A DNA stretch of 64,000 nt. Source: Acidicapsa acidisoli. Lineage in GTDB: Bacteria > Acidobacteriota > Terriglobia > Terriglobales > Acidobacteriaceae. The stretch spans positions 620,001-684,000 of the forward strand of contig NZ_JAGSYI010000003.1 in the NCBI RefSeq assembly GCF_025685625.1, read 5' to 3'. Shown here piece after piece: positions 19,380 to 28,527 of the stretch. Positions within the stretch are counted from its first letter, which is position 1, and every line of letters begins with the position of its first letter. The position numbers and the translations under genes are program-made. The notes under the pieces are model-generated. The model did not search any database, was not told the origin of the DNA, and was given only the letters and a program-made list of their open reading frames with translations.

Positions 19380-19742
19380 ATGTGGAGCTATGACAGCGCA
19401 AACGGAAATCTCAGCCAGGACGGCGCTTTCGTCGGTACCGGCTACTCCGGCTTCGGCAACGGAGTCAATAATCCTGCCGAAGAAATGGACGCCGACATCG
19501 GACCGGTCCCGCGCGGTAACTACACCATCGAACCATTCTTCGATGACCCCGGCGGCAAAGGCCCCATCGTGGCGCATCTCGAACCCGCACCGGAGAACAC
19601 GATGTTTGGCCGCACAGGATTCATGATCCACGGTGACAACGCCGCGATGAACCACACCGCAAGCCACGGCTGCATCATCCTTGCTCGCGACATTCGTCAA
19701 CAGATTTCCGACTCGGGCGACACCGCGCTCGAAGTCGTGTAG
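19380..19742 (+). CDS. Tlde1-like (DUF2778) L,D-transpeptidase-fold protein
   Basis: 120 residues. Reads MWSYDSANGNLSQDG, GTGYSGFGNGVNNPAEE, IGPVPRGNYTI, GRTGFMIHGDNAA and HTASHGCIILARDIRQQI in order, the pattern of the Tlde1 domain, with the catalytic pair His84 (IHGD) and Cys98 (SHGCI). Characterised members are type VI secretion effectors that cut or exchange D-amino acids in peptidoglycan tetrapeptides. This copy has no signal peptide and no neighbouring type VI, immunity or Rhs gene. ATG start seven bases after CGGAGG. Could be a solitary toxin, a wall-editing enzyme exported another way, or a domesticated copy. Confidence 0.8.
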   Translation: MWSYDSANGNLSQDGAFVGTGYSGFGNGVNNPAEEMDADIGPVPRGNYTIEPFFDDPGGKGPIVAHLEPAPENTMFGRTGFMIHGDNAAMNHTASHGCIILARDIRQQISDSGDTALEVV

Positions 19743-20078
19743 GTAACGTGCAAGAGGTGCACGCGGATAAATGGTCGATCAAACAATCGATCAGCGACCG
19801 ATCCAATCTTGGAAATTACTTCCCCTCGAAGGTCATCGAAACGGAACTAATGGCGTCAAAAAATAAGATTGCGAATTTTTCTCTTGACACGCATCGAGCA
19901 TGAATCTATATCTTCATCCATTGCAGCAGATGTTCCAGAGCTGCAATCTAAATATTCTCCAGGGAGAATAGTCAACCAACCTCAGGCAAGCATCACAAAA
20001 AAGGCAACGAAGAAGGGGACGCAAACAGCGTCCCCTTCTTCGTCTCTGCGGCATCCCGCCGTTGATAATAATCTCAGT
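19743..20078. other. Intergenic region upstream of rsmE
   Basis: 336 bases. An in-frame extension of rsmE to 19869 is open but lacks family similarity and crosses a perfect hairpin (20007-20043), so I treat it as non-coding. Direct and inverted copies of CGATC/GATCG occur around 19775-19805. No RNA gene was recognised. Confidence 0.5.
20007..20043. repeat. Perfect 16-base-pair hairpin upstream of rsmE
   Basis: ACGAAGAAGGGGACGC (20007-20022) is the exact reverse complement of 20028-20043, with loop AAACA. On the minus strand it is followed by a CCTTTTTTG run (20002-19996), the layout of an intrinsic terminator, although no minus-strand gene reads into it. On the plus strand no T-run follows. 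Confidence 0.8.
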
Positions 20079-20807
20079 ATGACTCGACGCCGCTGGATCG
20101 CCGACACCTTTACCGACAGCACCGCAAGTCTCCTCGGTGCACAGGCTGAACATCTTGCACGCGTCCTGCGAGCACAGCCCGGAATGAATGCCGACGTTGT
20201 GGCCGGTGCACGCGTTTATCACGCGACCATCGCAAGCGTAGCCAGCGAAGAAGTAGTCTTCGCGCTTCTGGAAGAGATCCCTGCCGAATCAGCTCTGCCC
20301 ATCACTCTGTTGCTCTCGATCTTCAAATTCGACCGCATGGAATGGGCCATTGAGAAAGCCACGGAGCTCGGCGTAGGCAGCATCGTTCCCGTGATCGCCC
20401 GTCGAACAGAGAAACATCTCGCACAAGCCGCCGATAAGCGCGTCGAACGCTGGCGTCGATTGGCGCAGGAAGCAGCGAAACAATCCCGACGTGCCGACAT
20501 TCCCGCTATTGCAGAACCCATCGCACTCGCAGCACGCCTCGCGCAGACATCGAGCGCGCAACAAATCCTCTTAGCCGAAGATGAGCAAAACAACACACTT
20601 CGCCGGCGCATCGAAACCGCACTGGCATCTGCGGAATCAGAGCTGCCTGACTTTGAATTGGCCATTGGACCCGAAGGCGGCTGGACTCCCGAAGAACTCA
20701 CGCTCTTCGCCAAACACAACTGGCAATCCGCATCTCTCGGCCCAAGAATTCTGCGCGCCGAAACCGCCGCGATCACAGCCCTCGCCATCACATCCGCTCT
20801 GCTTTAA
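20079..20807 (+). CDS. rsmE: 16S rRNA (uracil1498-N3)-methyltransferase RsmE
   Basis: 242 residues from the ATG at 20079 (MTRRRWIADTFTD), which is the family length. N-terminal PUA-like domain with the HLARVLRAQPGM segment; C-terminal SPOUT knot domain with KFDRMEWAIEKATELGVG, RWRRLAQEAAKQSRR, LAIGPEGGWTPEEL and LGPRILRAETAAITAL, the SAM-binding knot. Methylates U1498 of 16S rRNA in the assembled small subunit. An upstream open extension to 19869 is excluded because it lacks similarity and spans a hairpin. Confidence 0.95.
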   Translation: MTRRRWIADTFTDSTASLLGAQAEHLARVLRAQPGMNADVVAGARVYHATIASVASEEVVFALLEEIPAESALPITLLLSIFKFDRMEWAIEKATELGVGSIVPVIARRTEKHLAQAADKRVERWRRLAQEAAKQSRRADIPAIAEPIALAARLAQTSSAQQILLAEDEQNNTLRRRIETALASAESELPDFELAIGPEGGWTPEELTLFAKHNWQSASLGPRILRAETAAITALAITSALL

Positions 20808-20867
20808 CAAAGTAGAGGCAACGAGGTTGGCGAATCATCACTGCTCTCCGATCCCTGTTCCCTGTCT

Positions 20868-21788
20868 CTACCCCCGCTCCACCTGGTAGTGAAACGGCGC
20901 TCCGGCTTCCGCAGCCATGGAACGCACCGTCTGCAAAAACGCGGTGGCGGCATAGGACAGCTTCATATTCCTTCTATACACCAATCGCAGCAGCCGCCGA
21001 AATTCCAGCTCATCGACCGGAACAGCAACCAGATCACCCGTCTCAAGTTCGCGGGCTACAGTCAGTCGCGGCACCAGCGCAACTCCGTTGCCCATGGCGA
21101 CAAATCGCTTGATCGCCTCAATGGAAGGCAACTCGATCCGCATGTGCAATGGCGTGCGGTGACGTTCAAACGCTTCAATCACTTTCCGCCTCAACGGGGA
21201 GGGCACGTTGTGTGCCACAAAGGTCTCCTCGCCGAGATCGGTAATCGAAACCCGCTTTGCACGAGCCAGTGCATGATTTGGATTCACCACAAACGCCAGC
21301 GTATCTGCGTATACGGCCACGGATCGATACTGCTCCGTATCCGGCTTGAACGAGATGACGCCTAACTCGAAGATCCGGAGATTCAGTTCCTCCGGAATCC
21401 GGCTCGCGAGCGAGCGATGCACCGTTACATCGATCTTCGGATGCAGCTTGCGAAAGGCATCGAGCACCGGCAGCAGATACAGACACGTATATTCATTCGC
21501 AGCAAGCTGCAACCGCCCGCGCTCCAGTGACTTCAGTTCCTCCATCGCAGACGAGGCCTCGCGCCGCAGCGCCAGCAATCGCGTCGCGTACTCGCGCAGC
21601 AACTCGCCCGCAGCGGTCAGCGAACCATCCCGCGCCGCGCGGTCCAGCAGCACCTCGCCAACCGACTCCTCCAGCTTGCGAATGACCTGGCTGATGGCCG
21701 GCTGCGTCCGATGCAGCCGCACCGCCGCGCGCGAAAAGCTGCGCTCCTCCGCAACCGCCAGAAACGTCTCCAACTGATGCAATTCCAA
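20868..21788 (-). CDS. LysR-type transcriptional regulator, divergent from the leu/ilv block
   Basis: 306 residues from a TTG at 21788 that gives the canonical start (M)ELHQLETFLAVAEE; a frame to a further TTG at 21836 is open but would add 16 unmatched residues. Winged helix-turn-helix in 1-65 (SFSRAAVRLHRTQPAISQVI) and a two-lobed effector-binding domain from about 90. GGGGG lies nine bases before the TTG. Transcribed away from leuA over a 125-base gap that contains a T-N11-A palindrome. The usual logic of this family suggests that it regulates leuA and the following genes, perhaps with an intermediate of leucine synthesis as effector. Confidence 0.9.
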   Translation of the reverse strand: MELHQLETFLAVAEERSFSRAAVRLHRTQPAISQVIRKLEESVGEVLLDRAARDGSLTAAGELLREYATRLLALRREASSAMEELKSLERGRLQLAANEYTCLYLLPVLDAFRKLHPKIDVTVHRSLASRIPEELNLRIFELGVISFKPDTEQYRSVAVYADTLAFVVNPNHALARAKRVSITDLGEETFVAHNVPSPLRRKVIEAFERHRTPLHMRIELPSIEAIKRFVAMGNGVALVPRLTVARELETGDLVAVPVDELEFRRLLRLVYRRNMKLSYAATAFLQTVRSMAAEAGAPFHYQVERG

Positions 21789-21842
21789 TATTTTGGCCCC
21801 CAATGGCGTGCATAAGGAATTGTAATCGAATACCAAACAAGA

Positions 21843-21857
21843 ATAACTTTGCGTTAT
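21843..21857. promoter_or_regulatory. LysR-type operator candidate (T-N11-A palindrome)
   Basis: ATAAC-TTTGC-GTTAT is a 5-base-armed palindrome in the gap between the divergent LysR and leuA genes and fits the T-N11-A consensus exactly. It lies 57 bases before the leuA start codon. Confidence 0.6.
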
Positions 21858-21913
21858 ACAACCCTGATCGGCGAAACTGTCTCAGTCAGAAAAGTTTTGC
21901 CCACAGGATTCTC

Positions 21914-23116
21914 ATGCCGACTGATACCAACCATGTTCTGATCTTCGATACCACCCTTCGCGACGGCGAGCAGTCCCCAGGCTGCAGCATGACCACCCAG
22001 GAAAAGCTCTCGATGGCCCACGCCCTCGAAGACCTCGGCGTCGATATCCTCGAAGCCGGCTTCGCGATGGCCTCGGAAGGCGACTTCGCCGCCATCGCCA
22101 CCATCACGCAGGCCATCCGCGCGCCGCGCATCACTTCTCTGGCCCGGGCCAAGCGCGAAGACATCGAGATGGCCGCGCGCTCGTTGGAACACGCCGACCG
22201 CGCCCGCATCCATGTCTTCCTCGCTTCGAGCGACCTGCATCTCGAATTCAAGCTCAAGATGAGCCGCGAACAGGCCCTCGCGCAGGCGGCCGAGTCCGTG
22301 CGCCAGGCGCGCAGCCTCTGCGACGACGTCGAGTTCTCACCCGAAGACGCCACCCGCTCCGACCGCGACTACCTCGTCGAAATGGTGCGCGTCGCAATTG
22401 AAGCCGGCGCCACCACCATCAACATGCCCGACACCGTCGGCTACAGCACGCCAGAGGAATACGGCCAGATGTTCCGCGAGGTCCGCGAGCGCATTCCCGC
22501 TATTGACGCCCAGGGCATCATCCTTTCCTCGCATTGCCACGATGATCTCGGCCTCGCGGTCGCCAACTCACTCGCCGCAGTAGCCGCCGGAGCACGCCAG
22601 GTGGAGTGCACCATCAACGGCGTAGGAGAACGCGCTGGCAACGCAGCCCTCGAAGAGGTTGCCGCCGCTCTCTACGTGCGCGCCGATCACTACGGCATCA
22701 CCACTGCAATCAAGCTCGACAAGCTCTACCCCACCAGCCAGACCCTCGGCCAGCTCATCACCTTCGGGCCCTCCCCCAACAAGGCCATCGTCGGAGCCAA
22801 CGCCTTTGCGCACGAATCAGGCATCCATCAGCACGGCATGTTGGCCAACCCGCTCTGCTACGAAATCATGACGCCAGCCTCCGTCGGCGCAGCCACCACG
22901 ACGCTGGTCCTCGGCAAGCACTCAGGCCGCGCCGCTTTGCGTAATCGTCTCGAACAACTCGGCTTCACCATTTCGCGCGAAGAACTGCAGCAGACCTATT
23001 ACCGCTTCGTAGCCCTCGCCGACCGCAAGAAAAATATCTACGACCAGGACCTGATTGGCCTGTTGCCGCAGCAGATTCGCGACCGCCGCCCAATATCCTA
23101 CGCCGAAGTCGACTAA
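21914..23116 (+). CDS. leuA: 2-isopropylmalate synthase lacking the regulatory domain
   Basis: 400 residues from ATG 21914 ([20 protein letters not shown]). The TIM-barrel catalytic domain is complete: [13 protein letters not shown], the NMPDTVGY and [15 protein letters not shown] metal-binding segments, the [19 protein letters not shown] motif and the [15 protein letters not shown] of the following subdomain. The chain then ends after RPISYAEVD, whereas standard LeuA (about 510 residues or more) continues into a leucine-binding C-terminal domain. leuB begins 24 bases later, so the domain is truly absent. Condenses 2-ketoisovalerate with acetyl-CoA; expected to be leucine-insensitive. A homocitrate or methylmalate role is less likely given leuB, leuC and leuD next door. 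Confidence 0.9.
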   Translation: MPTDTNHVLIFDTTLRDGEQSPGCSMTTQEKLSMAHALEDLGVDILEAGFAMASEGDFAAIATITQAIRAPRITSLARAKREDIEMAARSLEHADRARIHVFLASSDLHLEFKLKMSREQALAQAAESVRQARSLCDDVEFSPEDATRSDRDYLVEMVRVAIEAGATTINMPDTVGYSTPEEYGQMFREVRERIPAIDAQGIILSSHCHDDLGLAVANSLAAVAAGARQVECTINGVGERAGNAALEEVAAALYVRADHYGITTAIKLDKLYPTSQTLGQLITFGPSPNKAIVGANAFAHESGIHQHGMLANPLCYEIMTPASVGAATTTLVLGKHSGRAALRNRLEQLGFTISREELQQTYYRFVALADRKKNIYDQDLIGLLPQQIRDRRPISYAEVD

Positions 23117-23140
23117 CTTAGCTCAACAGAGAAGGAACGC

Positions 23141-24238
23141 ATGAAACTGAAATTATTGGTCGTAGCCGGAGACGGCATCGGCCCGGAAGTCGCCAACGAA
23201 GCAGTCTCCGTACTTCGCCTCGTCGCCAACGCCAGCGGTCATGAACTGAAAATCGAAGAGAAGCGCATCGGCGGCATAGCCATCGACACCGACGGCACTC
23301 CGCTCCCGGAAGACACTCTGAACGCCGCTCTTGCCTCCGACGCCGTCTTCCTCGGCGCAGTCGGGGGCAACAAGTGGAATGCCCTGCCGCCCAATACGCG
23401 CCCCGAAGCCGGCCTGTTGCAGCTTCGTGCCGCGCTCGGTGGCTTCGCGAACCTGCGGCCTGCGTTCGCCATTAAAGAACTCGCTGTCAACAGCCCCCTG
23501 CGCACCGAAGTCATCGAAGGCGCCGACATCCTCTTCGTCCGCGAATTGCTCGGTGGTCTCTACTTCGGCCAGCCCCGCGAATGGAACAAGATTTCCGGCG
23601 AGGCATGGAACACCATGCGATACACCAACGAAGAAGTTGTGCGCGTCGCCCGCATCGCTTTCCAGCTCGCCCAAAAGCGCGGCAAGAAAGTCACCTCCGT
23701 CGATAAAGCGAACGTGCTCGAAGTGTCGCAGCTCTGGCGCGCCGTCGTCACCGAGGTTGCAACAGAATTTCCGGACGTGACGCTTGAACACCAACTCGTA
23801 GACTCCATGGCCATGCTTCTAATGACCAGCCCGCGCAACTACGACGTCGTCCTCACCGAAAACCTTTTCGGCGACATCCTTTCGGATGAATCCGCCGTCA
23901 TCACCGGCTCGCTCGGCATGTTGCCCTCAGCCACGATCGGCGGCGCGGTCAATCTCTACGAGCCGATTCACGGCTCCGCGCCCGATATCGCAGGCAAAGG
24001 CCTCGCCAATCCGCTCGGCGCAATCCTCACCGGAGCGCTGGTCCTTCGTCACTCCGCGGGCCTTGAAGCAGAAGCGGTAGCCATCGAGACCGCGGTGCGC
24101 AAGGTTCTCGAAGCTGGCTTCCGCACAGCGGACCTGGCTCGCGGAAATACTTCAGACTTCAAAGTTCTTTCGACCACCGAGATGGGCAAGCAAGTCCGCG
24201 AAACCGTCAGTACATTGCTCTCCGCACCAGTCAACTAA
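23141..24238 (+). CDS. leuB: 3-isopropylmalate dehydrogenase
   Basis: 365 residues, normal length. [11 protein letters not shown] at the N-terminus, [16 protein letters not shown] (substrate loop), [17 protein letters not shown] and [27 protein letters not shown] with the magnesium-binding aspartates, and [14 protein letters not shown] for NAD binding. Oxidatively decarboxylates 3-isopropylmalate in leucine synthesis. ATG with GAAGGA seven bases upstream, 24 bases after leuA: same operon. Confidence 0.97.
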   Translation: MKLKLLVVAGDGIGPEVANEAVSVLRLVANASGHELKIEEKRIGGIAIDTDGTPLPEDTLNAALASDAVFLGAVGGNKWNALPPNTRPEAGLLQLRAALGGFANLRPAFAIKELAVNSPLRTEVIEGADILFVRELLGGLYFGQPREWNKISGEAWNTMRYTNEEVVRVARIAFQLAQKRGKKVTSVDKANVLEVSQLWRAVVTEVATEFPDVTLEHQLVDSMAMLLMTSPRNYDVVLTENLFGDILSDESAVITGSLGMLPSATIGGAVNLYEPIHGSAPDIAGKGLANPLGAILTGALVLRHSAGLEAEAVAIETAVRKVLEAGFRTADLARGNTSDFKVLSTTEMGKQVRETVSTLLSAPVN

Positions 24239-24260
24239 AAGCTCCACGAGTGAGTGAAGG

Positions 24261-24315
24261 GTACGGGCTTTAGCCCGTACATCAGCAAGCAAATCAGGAA
24301 GGGGCTTTAGCCCCT
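24261..24315. repeat. Two adjacent short palindromes between leuB and leuC
   Basis: GTACGGGCTTTAGCCCGTAC (24261-24280) and AGGGGCTTTAGCCCCT (24300-24315) are perfect palindromes with the same core GGGCTTTAGCCC, spaced 19 bases apart. They resemble REP-type mobile palindromes. Inside an operon they could shield the upstream mRNA from decay or reduce read-through. Confidence 0.85.
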
Positions 24316-24331
24316 GAGGGTCATCTAAGTT

Positions 24332-25774
<1,443 letters not shown>

Positions 25775-25775
25775 C

Positions 25776-26402
25776 ATGGAACCCTTCAAGACCATCACAT
25801 CGCTCGCCGCTCCACTCGATCGCGTCAACGTCGACACCGACCAGATTATCCCCAAGCAGTTTCTCAAGCGCATCGAGCGCTCCGGCTACGGCGAATTCCT
25901 CTTCTTCGACTGGCGCAGAATTCAGGAAGGCCCTAACGCCGGCGAACCCGACTCAGCCTTCCCGCTGAACAACTCAAAGTACAAGGGCGCAAAGATCCTC
26001 GTTGCGGGTAAAAACTTCGGCTGCGGCTCCAGCCGCGAACACGCCGCCTGGGCGCTCAGCGACTTCGGCTTCCGCGCCGTCATCGCCCCCAGCTTCGCCG
26101 ACATCTTTTTCTCGAACGCAGGCAAGAACGGCATCGTCCTCATCCGGCTTAGCGAAGAACAGGTCGCATTGCTTCTGAACCGTGCAGCAACCACGCCAAA
26201 CTATCAGCTAACCGTCTCACTCGAAGCCCAGACCGTCACCGACGCCGAAGGCTTCCACGCCACTTTCGAAATCGATCCCTTCCGCAAATACTGCCTGACC
26301 GAAGGCCTCGACGACATCGGCCTCACCCTGCGCCACGCCGCCGCCCTCGATGCCTTCGAAGCCCAACACGACGAAGCCAACTGGCTCAAACCTCGAGCGT
26401 AG
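25776..26402 (+). CDS. leuD: 3-isopropylmalate dehydratase small subunit
   Basis: 208 residues from ATG 25776, one base after the leuC stop, which implies translational coupling. The swivel domain signature VNVDTDQIIPKQFLKRI, the GKNFGCGSSREHAAWAL loop and APSFADIFFSNAGKNGI are intact. Pairs with LeuC to form the isomerase. Longer in-frame starts inside leuC are possible but lack family similarity. Confidence 0.97.
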   Translation: MEPFKTITSLAAPLDRVNVDTDQIIPKQFLKRIERSGYGEFLFFDWRRIQEGPNAGEPDSAFPLNNSKYKGAKILVAGKNFGCGSSREHAAWALSDFGFRAVIAPSFADIFFSNAGKNGIVLIRLSEEQVALLLNRAATTPNYQLTVSLEAQTVTDAEGFHATFEIDPFRKYCLTEGLDDIGLTLRHAAALDAFEAQHDEANWLKPRA

Positions 26403-26432
26403 TACCCAACCTATAAGGATTAAAGAGTACAC

Positions 26433-28109
26433 ATGACCGTTGAAGGTAAGCGCCAGAGCATCCCGTTGACCGAAGGCCCAAATCGCGCCGCCGCACGCAG
26501 CTATCTGCGCGGCGTCGGATTCAGCAAAGAGGACCTGCACAAGCCCATTATCGGCGTCGCCAACACCTGGACTGAAATCGGCACATGCAACATGCATCTG
26601 CGCGATATCGCTGAAGCCGTCAAGCAAGGCATCCGCGAAGCCGGCGGCACTCCGATGGAGTTCAACACCATCACCATCTCCGACGGCATCACCATGGGCA
26701 CGCAGGGCATGAAGGCCTCGCTGGTCTCCCGCGAAGTCATCGCCGACTCCGTCGAGCTCGTCGCGCGCGGCAACCTCTTCGATGGCATCGTCGGCATCGG
26801 CGGCTGCGACAAGAACATGCCTGCCATCATCATGGCGCTCTGCCGTCTCAACATACCCGGCCTCATGCTCTATGGCGGGTCGATTGCTCCGGGCAAGCTC
26901 AACGGCAACGACATCACTATCTTGAATGTTTTCGAAGCCATCGGCTCGCACGCACGTGGAGCCATCGACGACGCTGGCCTCGAAGCCGTCGAAGCGGCCG
27001 CGTGTCCCGGAGCCGGAGCCTGCGGCGGCCAGTTCACTGCCAATACCATGGCCATGGCTGCTGAGATCCTCGGCATCTCGCCGATCTATCTCTCTGGAGT
27101 TCCCGCGACCTCGCCCGACAAGCACGAAGCCTCGCGCCAGGCCGGCCACATCCTCATGGATGCCGTCCGCGCCAACCGTCGCCCCTCCGACATCATTACC
27201 CGCGCATCGATCGAGAATGCCATCGCCTCGGTCGCAGCCTCGGGCGGATCGACCAACGGCGTCCTGCACTTACTCGCAATCGCACGTGAGATGAACATTC
27301 CTCTCACTATCGACGACTTCGACCGCATCAGCGATAAGACGCCTTTCATCTGCGACCTTTCTCCCGCAGGGAAATACGTCGCCTCGGATTACCAGGCCGC
27401 GGGCGGATCGCGTCTTCTCGCTCAGCGCATGATCAAGGCTGGTCTCGCAGATGGCTCTGTGCTTACGATCAGCGGCAAGACTCTCGCCGAAGAAGCAGCC
27501 CAGGCAGTCGAGACTCCCGGACAGCCCGTCATCAAGACCTTCGAAGCGCCGATCAAGGAACATGGCGGTCTGGTCATCCTCAAGGGCAACCTGTCGCCCG
27601 AGGGCTCTGTGATGAAGATCGCCGCAGCGGATCGCGTCGAACATCGCGGTCCGGCCCGCGTCTTTGACTCCGAAGACGATTGCTTCGCTGCCGTGCAGGC
27701 GCAGAAGATCAACCCCGGCGACGTGCTAGTCATCCGCTATGAAGGCCCCAAAGGCGGCCCCGGTATGCGCGAAATGCTCCAGGTCACCGCAGCCGTCAGC
27801 TCCAACGCGGCTCTCAGCGCCACCGTAGCTCTTATGACCGACGGCCGTTTCAGCGGCGCCACTCGTGGATTTACAGTCGGCCACGTCGCACCGGAGGCGC
27901 AGGTCGGCGGCCCCATCGCACTCATCCGCGAAGGCGACATCATCCACTTCGACATTCCCAACCGCAAGCTCACGTTGGAAGTCAGCGAAGACGAGCTCGC
28001 AAAACGCAAAACACAATGGAAGGCCCCCGATCTGCGCTTCAAGACTGGCGTCTTCGCGAAGTATGTTGACCGCGTGAAGTCCGCGTCAGAAGGCGCAATC
28101 ACCATCTAG
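26433..28109 (+). CDS. ilvD: Dihydroxy-acid dehydratase
   Basis: 558 residues. Cluster cysteines occur in TWTEIGTCNMHL, GIGGCDKNMPAI and GACGGQFTANTM, and the C-terminal TDGRFSGATRGFTVGHV motif is conserved. Converts 2,3-dihydroxy-isovalerate and -methylvalerate to the 2-keto acids for valine/leucine and isoleucine. ATG 26433 with AAGGAT upstream, 30 bases after leuD. Part of the same transcription unit by spacing. Confidence 0.97.
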   Translation: MTVEGKRQSIPLTEGPNRAAARSYLRGVGFSKEDLHKPIIGVANTWTEIGTCNMHLRDIAEAVKQGIREAGGTPMEFNTITISDGITMGTQGMKASLVSREVIADSVELVARGNLFDGIVGIGGCDKNMPAIIMALCRLNIPGLMLYGGSIAPGKLNGNDITILNVFEAIGSHARGAIDDAGLEAVEAAACPGAGACGGQFTANTMAMAAEILGISPIYLSGVPATSPDKHEASRQAGHILMDAVRANRRPSDIITRASIENAIASVAASGGSTNGVLHLLAIAREMNIPLTIDDFDRISDKTPFICDLSPAGKYVASDYQAAGGSRLLAQRMIKAGLADGSVLTISGKTLAEEAAQAVETPGQPVIKTFEAPIKEHGGLVILKGNLSPEGSVMKIAAADRVEHRGPARVFDSEDDCFAAVQAQKINPGDVLVIRYEGPKGGPGMREMLQVTAAVSSNAALSATVALMTDGRFSGATRGFTVGHVAPEAQVGGPIALIREGDIIHFDIPNRKLTLEVSEDELAKRKTQWKAPDLRFKTGVFAKYVDRVKSASEGAITI

Positions 28110-28115
28110 GAAGGC

Positions 28116-28472
28116 ATGCACATGGGACTCTTCGACAAATTGCTCGGCCGGAGGCAGCAGGACAATTCGCAGGAAGCAGTCCTTATTCATTTCGATCTGG
28201 GGTCCAAGTCGAACGGTCATCATCTCGGGTTCGACGACATGGTGGACCTCGAAGAAAAATTGATTGCAGTCATTGAACGCCATCATGTGGGCGAGCTGGA
28301 TGGAAACGAAATTGGAGAGACGGACGGAACCATCTTTACTTACGGACCCGACGCAAACCGTCTGTTCACAGTGGTTGAACCGGTCCTTCGAGGCCACCCT
28401 CTAAGCAGAGGAGCCCGAGTTGTCATTCGCAAAGGCGGCCCAGGTTCACCGCAGACCGAAGTTCGTTTGTAA
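28116..28472 (+). CDS. Conserved small protein of unknown function within the leu/ilv operon
   Basis: 118 residues (MHM or the second Met two codons later). The stretch AVLIHFDLGSKSNGHHLGFD is followed by LEEKLIAVIERHHVGELDGN, EIGETDGTIFTYGPDANRLF and VVEPVLRGHPLSRGARVVIR, the last three with a strong alternation suggesting a small alpha/beta (ferredoxin-like) fold. A GELDGNEIG-type motif plus YGPDA is reminiscent of small stand-alone proteins found across soil bacteria that have no assigned function. It begins six bases after ilvD and ends 55 bases before ilvB, so it is cotranscribed with branched-chain amino acid enzymes. A regulatory or metabolite-binding role is conceivable but unsupported. 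Confidence 0.8.
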   Translation: MHMGLFDKLLGRRQQDNSQEAVLIHFDLGSKSNGHHLGFDDMVDLEEKLIAVIERHHVGELDGNEIGETDGTIFTYGPDANRLFTVVEPVLRGHPLSRGARVVIRKGGPGSPQTEVRL

Positions 28473-28527
28473 ACACAATGGATAGCAAGAACGAGTCGCA
28501 ATCAAGACTAAGGAAGGGAAATCTTCC

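Noticed and set aside
19869-20078. N-terminal extension of rsmE
   Set aside because: No similarity to the family and it contains a perfect 16-bp hairpin; the family start MTRRRW is at 20079.
21803-21913. N-terminal extension of leuA
   Set aside because: It would overlap the divergent LysR gene's control region and operator, and it lacks similarity to LeuA proteins.
26217-27269. Gly/Ala/Asp-rich frame opposite ilvD and leuD
   Set aside because: Composition follows from codon bias on the other strand; spans the ends of two real genes.
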